Assembly: GCA_902492205.1 (NCBI GenBank)
Contig: CABUKU010000001.1
Coordinates: forward strand, 62,001 to 126,000
Origin: an uncultured Bacteroides sp.
GTDB taxonomy: Bacteria; Bacteroidota; Bacteroidia; Bacteroidales; Bacteroidaceae
Reading direction: 5' to 3'
DNA length: 64,000 nucleotides
The notes under the pieces were generated by a model. The model made no database searches. It saw only the letters and a list, made by a program, of their open reading frames with translations, and had not been told where the DNA came from. The translations under genes and the position numbers were made by a program. Below, one piece after another: positions 1 to 7,842 of this stretch. Each line of letters starts with the position of its first letter. Position 1 is the stretch's first letter.

Positions 1-439
1 GGAAACCTTCCACACTCTCGCCAAAATTAGCAGGAGCAATCACACTTTTACAAAAGAAAGGACGGGGTTGTAAAAGAGTGGATGACAAAAAGAACTTGTT
101 ATCCGGCAAACTCTCTATTTCTTTCCAAAGTATTTCATCCCAACCCGGACAAACATACATATCATCGTTCATATAAAGAATATAATCGGTCTTCACCAAA
201 GGACGCAATCCATTCAAAGCCCAACAGACACCCACATTTTCTTTACTATGAGTGTATTCGTATTCGGGATGTCCTTTCAACCAATCCAAAGTTCCGTCTG
301 CTCCTTCGTTTACATGAATCAAAACCTGATGCTTATAAGTTGAATTTTTCTCAATGCTCTTTAAACATAGCTTTAAATAACCAAGATTGTTCCATGTAGG
401 AATAAGAATAGAAAATTTAGCTTGTTCTTTCAATGCCAT
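1..439 (-). CDS. Glycosyltransferase family 2 (GT-A), N-terminal part, cut by window edge
   Basis: Reading the minus strand from an ATG at 439 gives an open frame of about 146 codons that runs off the window start, so only the N-terminus is visible. It begins MALKEQAKFSILIPTWNN, the usual opening strand and nucleotide-binding turn of GT2 enzymes. It continues through LKSIEKNS and a variable region to YILYMNDDMYV, where NDDM fits the DxD-like metal and nucleotide-sugar site at about residue 100. Such enzymes transfer a sugar from an activated donor on the cytoplasmic face of the membrane, often in polysaccharide or lipopolysaccharide assembly. Acceptor and donor cannot be read. A -7 box on the minus strand (461-468) lies just upstream, so it is probably transcribed divergently from pdxB. 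Confidence 0.85.
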   Translation of the reverse strand, partial: MALKEQAKFSILIPTWNNLGYLKLCLKSIEKNSTYKHQVLIHVNEGADGTLDWLKGHPEYEYTHSKENVGVCWALNGLRPLVKTDYILYMNDDMYVCPGWDEILWKEIESLPDNKFFLSSTLLQPRPFFCKSVIAPANFGESVEGF

Positions 440-460
440 TATTAATAAATAATTATGCGA

Positions 461-468
461 CAAAGATA
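461..468 (-). promoter_or_regulatory. Bacteroides-type -7 box for the glycosyltransferase gene
   Basis: The minus strand reads TATCTTTG, an exact match to TAnnTTTG, 21 bases upstream of the ATG at 439. No clear -33 TTG was seen at the usual distance. Confidence 0.5.
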
Positions 469-490
469 AACAAATAAATTAGTTTATAGC

Positions 491-498
491 TATATTTG
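491..498 (+). promoter_or_regulatory. -7 box of pdxB
   Basis: TATATTTG matches TAnnTTTG. It lies 30 bases before the ATG at 529. It also overlaps the alternative in-frame TTG codon at 496, which argues against translation starting there. Confidence 0.55.
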
Positions 499-528
499 AA
501 GCCCAAACAGAAACATATCCAATATATC

Positions 529-1572
529 ATGAAAGTAATAGTAGACAATAAAATCCCTTATATAAAAGAAGCGATAGAAAAAATAGCAGATGAAGTCGTT
601 TATCTGCCCGGAAAAGATTTCACTCCCGAAGCCGTGAAAGATGCCGATGCACTTATTATCCGCACCCGTACACATTGCAACAAAGAATTGCTGGAAGGCA
701 GTAGTGTGAAGTTTATCGCAACCGCCACAATCGGATTCGATCACATTGACACTGAATATTGCAAAGAGGCAGGTATCATGTGGACCAATGCACCCGGTTG
801 TAATTCGGGTTCCGTAGCACAATACCTCCATTCTACCTTATTATTACTGGAAATAGAAAAAGGACTGGACTTGAAAAATGCTTGTATCGGAATTGTAGGA
901 GTGGGAAATGTAGGAAAAAAAATTGCCGAAGTTGCCAAATCTTTAGGTATGAAAGTTCTGCTGAACGATCCTCCCCGCGCTGATAAAGAAGGAAAAAAAG
1001 GTTTTGTCGATTTAGATACGATTGCCCGCGAATGCGATGTTATCACTTTCCATACACCTTTAAACAGAGAAGGAATTTATAAAACGTTTCATCTTGCAAA
1101 CCAAAAGTTTTTCAGTTCTTTGAAAAAGAAGCCTTTCATTATCAACACTTCCAGAGGAGAAGTAATTGACACGGAAGCTATCGGGAAAGCATTGCAAAAC
1201 GGAGAAATACGGGATGCAGTGATTGACGTTTGGGAAAATGAACCTAATATCAATCTTGAATTATTAAACCGCATATTCATAGGAACACCTCATATTGCAG
1301 GGTATTCTGCCGATGGAAAAGCAAATGCCACCCGCATGTCCTTAGAAGCCCTTTGTAGTTTTTTCAAGATAAAAAAGAAATTTACCATTACGCCGCCATC
1401 GCCCACTCAGACCATCCATACAGATACCATAGAAGAAGCATTCCTGCAAATGTATGATCCGCGTAATGATTGCAATGCATTGCGCAAACATCCCGAGAGT
1501 TTTGAACAACTACGTGGGGATTATCCTTTGAGGAGAGAAATGGAAGCCTATTTTATAATTCCTGTTTTATAG
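529..1572 (+). CDS. pdxB: Erythronate-4-phosphate dehydrogenase
   Basis: A 347-aa NAD-dependent 2-hydroxyacid dehydrogenase. PdxB oxidises 4-phosphoerythronate in the DXP-dependent route to pyridoxal 5'-phosphate. Visible landmarks are an N-terminal substrate domain starting MKVIVDNKIPYIKEAI, the Rossmann motif GIVGVGNVGKKIA (GxGxxG) near residue 135, INTSRGEVID with the substrate arginine, and GTPHIAGYSADGK with the catalytic histidine. The C-terminal ~80 residues beyond the dehydrogenase core fit the PdxB dimerisation domain, which separates it from SerA-like relatives. The frame is open from 496, but that codon is a TTG inside the -7 box, so ATG 529 is chosen. It is transcribed alone, convergent with purN. 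Confidence 0.93.
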   Translation: MKVIVDNKIPYIKEAIEKIADEVVYLPGKDFTPEAVKDADALIIRTRTHCNKELLEGSSVKFIATATIGFDHIDTEYCKEAGIMWTNAPGCNSGSVAQYLHSTLLLLEIEKGLDLKNACIGIVGVGNVGKKIAEVAKSLGMKVLLNDPPRADKEGKKGFVDLDTIARECDVITFHTPLNREGIYKTFHLANQKFFSSLKKKPFIINTSRGEVIDTEAIGKALQNGEIRDAVIDVWENEPNINLELLNRIFIGTPHIAGYSADGKANATRMSLEALCSFFKIKKKFTITPPSPTQTIHTDTIEEAFLQMYDPRNDCNALRKHPESFEQLRGDYPLRREMEAYFIIPVL

Positions 1573-1901
1573 CCCCAAATTACAAATTTGTCATCTCGGT
1601 CACTATCAAGTACTTCTCTTTTTCCAACACGCCCACAAAGCGTAAAAAAGGGGTGATGCGAAAACTTGTGACATGAAACAACAGGTTGTTTTCTACAAAT
1701 CTGTCATAGATATTGCACAATCCAATAGTAGACACACTACTGTAACTGCCGGGTTACACTACTGCAACTCACCCGTTGCCCTACTGTAACTTGGCAGTTG
1801 CACTACTGCGTTTCGACTAACTGTCCTTTCATTTATATTAAGTGTGCAGACGAAAATATTAATTGCCCCGTCGAACGAGGTTAACATACAATATGTTTGT
1901 A
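1573..1901. other. Intergenic region between convergent pdxB and purN
   Basis: No credible gene was found. The stretch contains the 22-bp-period array described separately at 1735-1818. The rest is unremarkable and no textbook terminator was found. Confidence 0.6.
1735..1818. repeat. Tetrad repeat A: four units at 22-bp period
   Basis: CTACTG recurs at 1737, 1759, 1781 and 1803, exactly 22 bp apart. The first three units carry an inverted repeat: GTAAC..GTTAC, GCAAC..GTTGC and GTAAC..GTTGC, each with a 6-base centre. The fourth unit is degenerate. GTAACTGCC (1742-1750) can also pair with GGCAGTTGC (1793-1801), so the whole array can fold as one structure. It lies between two convergent gene ends. 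It is the most diverged of the six arrays in this window. Confidence 0.75.
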
Positions 1902-2483
1902 TCAAGACAAACAACGTTTGCCGATTACCTCTTCAATAACACGGGGAAAGTATTTATATTCCAAAGTATGAACCTTTGTTGCCACATCATGGGGAGCATC
2001 TGTAATCAGGACGGGACATTTAGCTTGAAAGATAATGCTACCGGAATCATAATGCTCATTAATATAATGTATGGTAATACCCGATTCTGTTTCTCCCGCA
2101 GCTACAACAGCCTCATGAACGCGGTCGCCATACATCCCTTTTCCTCCGAATTTCGGTAACAAAGCAGGATGAATATTTATGATCTTATTGGGATAAGCAG
2201 TGAGCAAAACATCGGGCACTCGAAGCAGAAAACCGGCAAGAACAATAAAACCAATGCCACGCTCCCTTAATAAGGAAAGGATTTTATCTCCTTCTTCAAA
2301 ATCCTGTTTAGTAAAGACAGCAGCAGGCACATTTAACTGACCGGCACGCTCAAGAACGTACGCATCTCTCTTGTTTGAAATCACCAAAGAGACTTCAACT
2401 GACTGATTTTCTCTGAAATAACGTATAATGTTCTCGGCATTCGTTCCCGAACCCGAAGCCATAATTGCTATTTTTACCCCCAT
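1902..2483 (-). CDS. purN: Phosphoribosylglycinamide formyltransferase (GAR transformylase)
   Basis: A 193-aa enzyme that transfers a formyl group from 10-formyltetrahydrofolate to glycinamide ribonucleotide, the third step of purine synthesis. It opens with IAIMASGSGTNAENI, the phosphate-binding loop. The active-site segment NIHPALLPKFGGKGMYG contains the catalytic Asn and His. GITIHYINEHYDSGSII carries the conserved YDSG with the catalytic Asp. Length matches the single-domain PurN family. The frame is open from a GTG at 2489, but ATG 2483 (MGVKIAIMAS) fits the family N-terminus better. It is divergent from acpP. Confidence 0.95.
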   Translation of the reverse strand: MGVKIAIMASGSGTNAENIIRYFRENQSVEVSLVISNKRDAYVLERAGQLNVPAAVFTKQDFEEGDKILSLLRERGIGFIVLAGFLLRVPDVLLTAYPNKIINIHPALLPKFGGKGMYGDRVHEAVVAAGETESGITIHYINEHYDSGSIIFQAKCPVLITDAPHDVATKVHTLEYKYFPRVIEEVIGKRCLS

Positions 2484-2550
2484 ATCCACGCTTATTAGTG
2501 CACACTAGTACAAAAAATGTGCAAAAAATCACACTTTATTGCCCAAATAT

Positions 2551-2581
2551 TTGCGCATAACAATAAATATTCATTCCTTTG
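2551..2581 (+). promoter_or_regulatory. Probable promoter of the acpP-fabF operon
   Basis: TTG at 2551-2553, a 20-base spacer, then TTCCTTTG at 2574-2581, one mismatch from TAnnTTTG. It lies about 53 bases before acpP. Confidence 0.5.
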
Positions 2582-2634
2582 CACCTGCAAATTTAAAAAA
2601 AATAATTCAATTTATTAATTAAAAATTTAAAGTT

Positions 2635-2871
2635 ATGTCTGAAATTGCATCAAGAGTAAAAGCGATTATCGTTGATAAATTAGGCGTTGAAGAATCAGAA
2701 GTTACAAATGAAGCTAGCTTCACTAACGATCTTGGAGCAGACTCACTTGACACAGTAGAATTAATCATGGAATTCGAAAAAGAATTCGGCATCTCAATTC
2801 CTGATGATCAAGCAGAAAAAATCACAACTGTAGGTGACGCTGTATCTTACATCGAAGCTAACGCAAAGTAA
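2635..2871 (+). CDS. acpP: Acyl carrier protein
   Basis: A 78-aa acidic, helical protein that carries growing fatty acyl chains on a 4'-phosphopantetheine arm. The attachment serine is Ser37 in the motif GADSLDTVELIMEFE. Length and composition match bacterial AcpP. Only 14 bases separate it from fabF, and the acpP-fabF pair is a standard bacterial arrangement, so the two are almost certainly cotranscribed. The leader upstream is AT-rich, as is usual for highly expressed Bacteroides genes, and there is no Shine-Dalgarno sequence. Confidence 0.97.
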   Translation: MSEIASRVKAIIVDKLGVEESEVTNEASFTNDLGADSLDTVELIMEFEKEFGISIPDDQAEKITTVGDAVSYIEANAK

Positions 2872-2885
2872 TCTGATTTCAGAAT

Positions 2886-4151
2886 ATGGAATTAAAAAGA
2901 GTTGTAGTAACAGGTCTTGGTGCACTTACCCCCGTTGGTAATACTGTTCCCGAATTTTGGGACAATATTGTCAAAGGTGTAAGCGGAGCAGGACCTATTA
3001 CTCATTTCGATGCATCAAATTTCAAGTCTCAAGTAGCTTGTGAGGTAAAGAACTTCAATGCAACCGATTTTATCGACCGCAAAGAAGCAAGAAAGATGGA
3101 CCTGTACACACAGTATGCCATCGTTGCAGCCAAAGAAGCAATTGAAGATGCTAAAATTGATGTTGAAAATGAGGATTTAAACAGGGTTGGAGTTATCTAC
3201 GGTGTAGGTATCGGCGGTATTCATACTTTTGAAGAAGAAGTAGCGAATTATGCACTGAACAAAGAAACCGCAGGTCCCAAATTCAATCCTTTCTTTATAC
3301 CTAAGATGATTGCGGACATCGCATCCGGACAGATTTCTATCATTTACGGATTCCACGGTCCCAATTACACAACTACTTCTGCATGCGCATCTTCTTCTCA
3401 TGCTATCGGAGATGCATTCAACCTTATCCGTTTAGGCAAAGCCAACATCATCGTAGCCGGTGGTGCCGAAGCTGCTGTTGCCGAAGCAGGTGTAGGTGGA
3501 TTTACTGCCATGCACGCATTATCTACACGTAACGATGATCCGACAAAAGCTTCGCGCCCATTCAGCGCAAGCCGCGACGGTTTCGTTATCGGTGAAGGTG
3601 CAGGTTGTCTTATCTTAGAAGAACTTGAACATGCAAAAGCTCGCGGAGCTAAAATCTATGCAGAGTTAGTAGGAACAGGTGCATCGGGCGATGCTTACCA
3701 CTTGACTGCTTCTCATCCGGAAGGATTAGGCGCAATTCTGGTAATGCAAAACGCACTGGAAGATGCAGGCATGACACCGGAAGACATTGATTACATCAAT
3801 GTTCACGGAACTTCTACTCCGGTAGGTGATATTTCGGAAGCCAAAGCTATCAAAGAGGTATTCGGCAAACATGCCTATGAATTGAACATCAGTTCTACCA
3901 AATCCATGACCGGACACTTGCTCGGAGCTGCCGGTGCTGTCGAAGCTATTGCCAGCATTTTAGCTATCAAGAACGGTATTGTTCCTCCAACCATCAACCA
4001 TGAGGAAGGTGATAATGACGAAAACATTGATTACAACCTGAACTTTACATTCAACAAAGCCCAGGAACGTGAAATCAATGCTGCTTTATCAAATACTTTC
4101 GGTTTCGGTGGACACAATGCATGTGTCATCTTTAAGAAATACGCTGAATAA
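2886..4151 (+). CDS. fabF: Beta-ketoacyl-ACP synthase II
   Basis: A 421-aa condensing enzyme that elongates acyl-ACP with malonyl-ACP in fatty acid synthesis. The nucleophilic cysteine is Cys167 in TTSACASSSHAIG. The two histidines of the Cys-His-His triad are in NVHGTSTPVGD and in KSMTGHLLGAAGAVE. The C-terminal glycine-rich NTFGFGGHNACVIF is characteristic of the KAS I/II family. Length is normal. It follows acpP by 14 bases and precedes rnc by 5 bases. Confidence 0.96.
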   Translation: MELKRVVVTGLGALTPVGNTVPEFWDNIVKGVSGAGPITHFDASNFKSQVACEVKNFNATDFIDRKEARKMDLYTQYAIVAAKEAIEDAKIDVENEDLNRVGVIYGVGIGGIHTFEEEVANYALNKETAGPKFNPFFIPKMIADIASGQISIIYGFHGPNYTTTSACASSSHAIGDAFNLIRLGKANIIVAGGAEAAVAEAGVGGFTAMHALSTRNDDPTKASRPFSASRDGFVIGEGAGCLILEELEHAKARGAKIYAELVGTGASGDAYHLTASHPEGLGAILVMQNALEDAGMTPEDIDYINVHGTSTPVGDISEAKAIKEVFGKHAYELNISSTKSMTGHLLGAAGAVEAIASILAIKNGIVPPTINHEEGDNDENIDYNLNFTFNKAQEREINAALSNTFGFGGHNACVIFKKYAE

Positions 4152-4156
4152 AAGTC

Positions 4157-5023
4157 GTGTTACACACTAAGATAGATAAGATAAGACTCTTATTCCGCAA
4201 GAATAGAGAGTCTTATCTTTGTTTTTATAGAATACTTGGTTTCTATCCGCGGAATATTGAAATCTACGAACAGGCCTTACTGCATAAATCATCATCAGTA
4301 AAGTCTGATAAGGGACGTTTGCTCAATAATGAGCGCCTCGAGTTTCTGGGAGACGCCATCCTCGATGCGGTAGTAGCAGACATCGTTTACAAAGAATTCG
4401 AAGGAAAGAAAGAAGGTTTCCTTACAAACACCCGCTCCAAAATAGTACAAAGAGATACGCTCAACAAACTCGCAGTGGAGATAGGTCTTGACAAACTAAT
4501 CAAATCTTCCACCCGCAGTTCCTCCCACAACAGCTATATGTGCGGTAATGCTTTCGAAGCATTTATCGGAGCAATCTATATAGACAGAGGATATGAGGCA
4601 TGTAAAGTTTTCATGGAAGAAAAGATAATCAAGCCTTACATCGACCTTGATAAAGTAGCCCGCAAGGAAGTAAACTTTAAATCCAAACTGATTGAATGGA
4701 GCCAAAAGAACAAGATCAGCATCTCTTTTGAATTGATAGAGCAATTCCTTGATCCGGGAAGCAACCCCGTATTCCAAACAGAAGTGCTTGTAGAAGGACA
4801 ATCTGCCGGAACAGGCATAGGATATTCCAAAAAGGAATCCCAACAAAATGCTGCACAAATGGCATTGAAGAAGATAAAGAGCAGCCCCGAATTCCTTGAT
4901 GAAATATTAGCTGCGGCAAAAGCCCGGATGGAAACAGAACAGGACATCACCGAACCTCAGCCTGCAGAAGAGCCTGTTATTGAAGAAGATGAATCTTCTC
5001 ATTTGTCATTGCCGACCTCCTGA
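4157..5023 (+). CDS. rnc: Ribonuclease III
   Basis: A 288-aa double-stranded RNA endonuclease. The catalytic RNase III signature NERLEFLGDAILDAVVADIVY begins near residue 57, and the second acidic cluster is GNAFEAFIGAIYIDRGY. A double-stranded RNA-binding domain follows (about 165-240), with KKESQQNAAQMALKK near its end. The C-terminal ~45 residues are acidic and low-complexity. The start is GTG at 4157; no better ATG lies upstream of the conserved ILGFYPRNIEIYEQALLHKSS region. It sits 5 bases after fabF. A long hairpin covers codons 8-21 (see 4178-4219), which may link translation or processing of this message to RNase III itself. Confidence 0.94.
   Translation: MLHTKIDKIRLLFRKNRESYLCFYRILGFYPRNIEIYEQALLHKSSSVKSDKGRLLNNERLEFLGDAILDAVVADIVYKEFEGKKEGFLTNTRSKIVQRDTLNKLAVEIGLDKLIKSSTRSSSHNSYMCGNAFEAFIGAIYIDRGYEACKVFMEEKIIKPYIDLDKVARKEVNFKSKLIEWSQKNKISISFELIEQFLDPGSNPVFQTEVLVEGQSAGTGIGYSKKESQQNAAQMALKKIKSSPEFLDEILAAAKARMETEQDITEPQPAEEPVIEEDESSHLSLPTS
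4178..4219 (+). promoter_or_regulatory. Long hairpin inside the rnc 5' coding region
   Basis: The arms AAGATAAGACTCTTATTC (4178-4195) and GAATAGAGAGTCTTATCTT (4201-4219) form an 18-bp stem with a single bulged G at 4206 and a CGCAA loop. A T-rich stretch (tttgttttta) follows. It could be an RNase III processing site giving autoregulation, or a partial terminator between fabF and rnc. Confidence 0.6.
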
Positions 5024-5044
5024 TCGGCAATAACAAAAAAGCCT

Positions 5045-6055
5045 TTATCCGAAACAGATACCCATTTTACGACCTTGTACAATCAGGTCATGGTCTTCTG
5101 TTACAAGTTTTAATTTGCCGGCAACGTCTGCCAAAGGCACGGAAACCATTTCACTCCCATTCAAAGCAACCATTCTTCCGAATTGCTTGTTCACAATCAG
5201 TTCCGTGGCATGTCCTCCCATACGGGTGGCAAGATTACGGTCGAAAGACGTAGGCGAACCTCCGCGTTGAATATATCCCAGAACCGTTTCGCGGGTTTCA
5301 AAACCTGTTTCATATTCTATTTCCTGCGCAATATATTCTGCCGCATGTTTCCTGCTATCTGTCTGAATACCCTCGGCTACAACAACAATGGAATAGGGTT
5401 TGCCTTTCTTCAGACGCCCCATAATCGTATTACCTATATTCTTTATGTCATAACCCAATTCGGGAAGAAGAATCACATCTCCCCCACCTGCCATACCGGA
5501 ATAAAGAGCTATCCAACCGGCTTTATGTCCCATAACCTCAATAACCATAACACGTTTATGCGAACTGGCGGTAGAGTGCAGACGGTCTATGGCATCCGTA
5601 GCGATAGAAACAGCAGAATCGAAGCCGAAAGAAGTATCCGTTCCCCAAATATCATTATCAATCGTTTTAGGAACAGAAACAACATTCAATCCCAATTCGG
5701 CAATTTTGGTTGCAGTCTTCTGTGTTCCGTTACCTCCGATGCACACAAGGCAGTCAAGCCCGAGGGCATGATAGTTCTCCTGAAGCAATGCAGGTTTATC
5801 GACATCAGACAAAACACCTTTCTTCTTGAAAGGCTTCTCACGAGAAGTTCCAAGAATAGTCCCCCCCTGATTGAGCAAACCGGACAAAGATTTCTCCGTA
5901 AAAGTTTCCACATCATTGTCAAGCAATCCTTGAAAACCACTGTGAATGCCTATCACTTCCATCCCATAATAACTGATTGCTGTTTTGCAAACGCCACGGA
6001 TCGTGGCATTAATTCCCGGACAATCGCCCCCTGATGTTAATATTCCTATTCTCAT
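5045..6055 (-). CDS. pfkA: 6-phosphofructokinase, probably ATP-dependent, with a mixed signature
   Basis: A 336-aa glycolytic enzyme phosphorylating fructose 6-phosphate. Motifs: GILTSGGDCPGINA at the N-terminus, CIGGNGTQ at the phosphoryl-donor site, PKTIDNDIWGTD with the catalytic Asp, and GYIQRGGSPTSFDR near the C-terminus. At the positions known to separate ATP from PPi enzymes (E. coli 104 and 124) it has Gly and Lys. Gly104 is the ATP-type residue and Lys124 is the PPi-type residue; this Gly/Lys combination is known from some ATP-using enzymes. The usual Asp103 is Asn here. Length is that of the bacterial ATP-PFK. It is convergent with rnc and divergent from the GH3 gene. Confidence 0.9.
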   Translation of the reverse strand: MRIGILTSGGDCPGINATIRGVCKTAISYYGMEVIGIHSGFQGLLDNDVETFTEKSLSGLLNQGGTILGTSREKPFKKKGVLSDVDKPALLQENYHALGLDCLVCIGGNGTQKTATKIAELGLNVVSVPKTIDNDIWGTDTSFGFDSAVSIATDAIDRLHSTASSHKRVMVIEVMGHKAGWIALYSGMAGGGDVILLPELGYDIKNIGNTIMGRLKKGKPYSIVVVAEGIQTDSRKHAAEYIAQEIEYETGFETRETVLGYIQRGGSPTSFDRNLATRMGGHATELIVNKQFGRMVALNGSEMVSVPLADVAGKLKLVTEDHDLIVQGRKMGICFG

Positions 6056-6134
6056 ACGCCCATGTTTAATACGGATACAGAGCGTAAAGATAAAAAAAAT
6101 AACTTATTCACTCTTATATATTAAGAAATAAGGC

Positions 6135-6142
6135 TATTTTTG
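6135..6142 (+). promoter_or_regulatory. -7 box of the GH3-family gene
   Basis: TATTTTTG matches TAnnTTTG, 29 bases before the ATG at 6172. No convincing -33 element is visible. Confidence 0.45.
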
Positions 6143-6171
6143 CCTGATAAAATGTTATTTCACTATATAGG

Positions 6172-7680
6172 ATGAATTCAACTAAACTTATTAGTAAACT
6201 TTTTATTCCACGGCTCAAACAGATAGATTTGTATGATGAACATGCCGGGGAGATTCAAGCTAAAGTTCTGAAACGTTTAATTGCGGATGCAGCACAAACG
6301 GAATGGGGCAGGAAATATGATTATAGCACAATCAAAAGCTATGAAGATTTCAAGAGCAGGGTTCCCGTGCAGACCTACGAAGACATCAAACCTTATGTTG
6401 AAAGGCTGAGAAAAGGTGAGAAGAACCTGATATGGCCGTCGGAGATCCGTTGGTTCGCCAAGTCATCGGGAACAACAAACGATAAAAGTAAATTTATCCC
6501 CGTCAGCAAAGAGGGGCTTCAGGACATTCACTACCAAGGAGGAAAAGATGCCGTGGCGCTTTACTTCAGGATGAATCCGGACAGCCGTTTCTTCTCGGGC
6601 AAAGGTCTGATTCTGGGAGGCAGCCATGCACCCAACCTCAATTCCAACCATAGTTTGGTAGGCGACCTTTCTGCCATTCTCATACAAAACATACATCCGC
6701 TATTCAACTATATCCGCGTTCCGAGCAAAGAAATAGCCCTGATGAGCGAATGGGAAAGCAAAATTGAGAAGATAGCACAAAGCACTGTCAACGTAAATGT
6801 GACAAACCTTTCGGGCGTACCGTCATGGTTCCTTGTACTTATCAAAAGAGTATTGGAAATCACAGGCAAACAAACACTTGAAGAAGTTTGGCCTAATCTG
6901 GAAGTGTTCTTCCACGGTGGTGTGAGTTTCGCTCCTTACCGTGAACAATACAAGCAGATAATCCAATCGCCCAAGATGCATTATGTAGAAACTTACAATG
7001 CTTCCGAAGGCTATTTCGGCACACAAAACGATTTGTCCGATCCGTCAATGCTGCTGATGATCGACTATGGAATCTTCTATGAATTCATCCCGATGGAAGA
7101 ACTGGACAACGAAAACCCGAAAACCGTGTGCCTCGCCGATGTGGAACTGAACAAGAACTATGCTGTGGTTATCAGTTCTTCCTGTGGCTTGTGGCGATAC
7201 ATGATAGGTGACACAGTGCGTTTCACTAGCAAACATCCGCACAAGTTTGTCATTACCGGGAGAACCAAACATTTCATCAATGCATTCGGCGAAGAGCTTA
7301 TTATCGATAATGCAGAAAAGGGATTAGCAAAGGCCTGCGCTGCTACGGGAGCACAAGTTAACGAATACTCTGCCGCACCGGTATTCATGGATGAACGCGC
7401 CAAGTGCCGTCATCAATGGTTGATAGAATTTGCCCAAATGCCCGATTCGGTAGAGAAGTTTGCCACAGTACTCGATGAGTCTTTAAAAGAAATAAACTCC
7501 GACTATGAAGCCAAGCGATATAAAGACATCGCATTGCAACCGCTCGAAGTAATTGTTGCCCGCAAAAACCTCTTCCACGATTGGCTGAAAGAAAAGGGGA
7601 AACTGGGAGGTCAGCATAAAGTGCCGCGATTAAGTAACACAAGAGACTACATAGAGGAGATGCTCAGACTAAATCAATAA
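6172..7680 (+). CDS. GH3-family acyl-adenylate-forming enzyme (plant auxin-conjugase fold)
   Basis: A 502-aa protein of the GH3 family, whose plant members adenylate carboxylic acids such as indole-3-acetate or jasmonate and join them to amino acids. Visible hallmarks are the phosphate-binding segment WFAKSSGTTNDKSKFIPVS near residue 97, the adenine-site region VETYNASEGYFGTQ, SSSCGLWRYMIGDTVRF, and FVITGRTKHFINAFGEEL, which includes the hinge. The C-terminal cap ends GQHKVPRLSNTRDYIEEML, another conserved GH3 segment. Bacterial members exist in Bacteroidetes, but I know of no established substrate, so the function is only acid activation and perhaps conjugation. It is monocistronic, followed by tetrad array B. 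Confidence 0.88.
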   Translation: MNSTKLISKLFIPRLKQIDLYDEHAGEIQAKVLKRLIADAAQTEWGRKYDYSTIKSYEDFKSRVPVQTYEDIKPYVERLRKGEKNLIWPSEIRWFAKSSGTTNDKSKFIPVSKEGLQDIHYQGGKDAVALYFRMNPDSRFFSGKGLILGGSHAPNLNSNHSLVGDLSAILIQNIHPLFNYIRVPSKEIALMSEWESKIEKIAQSTVNVNVTNLSGVPSWFLVLIKRVLEITGKQTLEEVWPNLEVFFHGGVSFAPYREQYKQIIQSPKMHYVETYNASEGYFGTQNDLSDPSMLLMIDYGIFYEFIPMEELDNENPKTVCLADVELNKNYAVVISSSCGLWRYMIGDTVRFTSKHPHKFVITGRTKHFINAFGEELIIDNAEKGLAKACAATGAQVNEYSAAPVFMDERAKCRHQWLIEFAQMPDSVEKFATVLDESLKEINSDYEAKRYKDIALQPLEVIVARKNLFHDWLKEKGKLGGQHKVPRLSNTRDYIEEMLRLNQ

Positions 7681-7726
7681 GCCCGGACAAAGGCAATAAC
7701 AGGTATAATCATACCGTCTAAGTAAC

Positions 7727-7814
7727 CACTTGACAATTGTCGCGCGATCACGCGACAACCGTCAAGTGAATACGTGACAACTGTCAAGTGATCGCTCGAC
7801 AATTGTCAAGTGAT
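7727..7814. repeat. Tetrad repeat B: four 22-bp palindromic units
   Basis: Four units start at 7727, 7749, 7771 and 7793 with GACAA at 7732, 7754, 7776 and 7798. Each has a core such as TTGACAATTGTC. Unit 1 and unit 4 form a perfect 15-bp outer inverted repeat (CACTTGACAATTGTC and its complement). TTGTCGCG and CGCGACAA pair across the unit 1/2 boundary. It lies between the convergent ends of the GH3 gene and mnmA. Confidence 0.9.
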
Positions 7815-7842
7815 CTAAACAACGGCAAGTTTTAATCTCCAC

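Noticed and set aside
496..528. Upstream extension of pdxB
   Set aside because: Begins with TTG inside the -7 box and adds residues not expected of PdxB.
5009..5030. TTGCCGA..TCGGCAA as a terminator of rnc
   Set aside because: Only 7 bp, overlaps the rnc stop codon and is followed by A rather than T.
5183..6034. Plus-strand 283-codon open frame opposite the phosphofructokinase
   Set aside because: Shadow of a strongly conserved enzyme; no recognisable motifs.
7727..7814. CRISPR array
   Set aside because: Units abut with no unique spacers, are only 22 bp and palindromic, and no cas gene is in the window.
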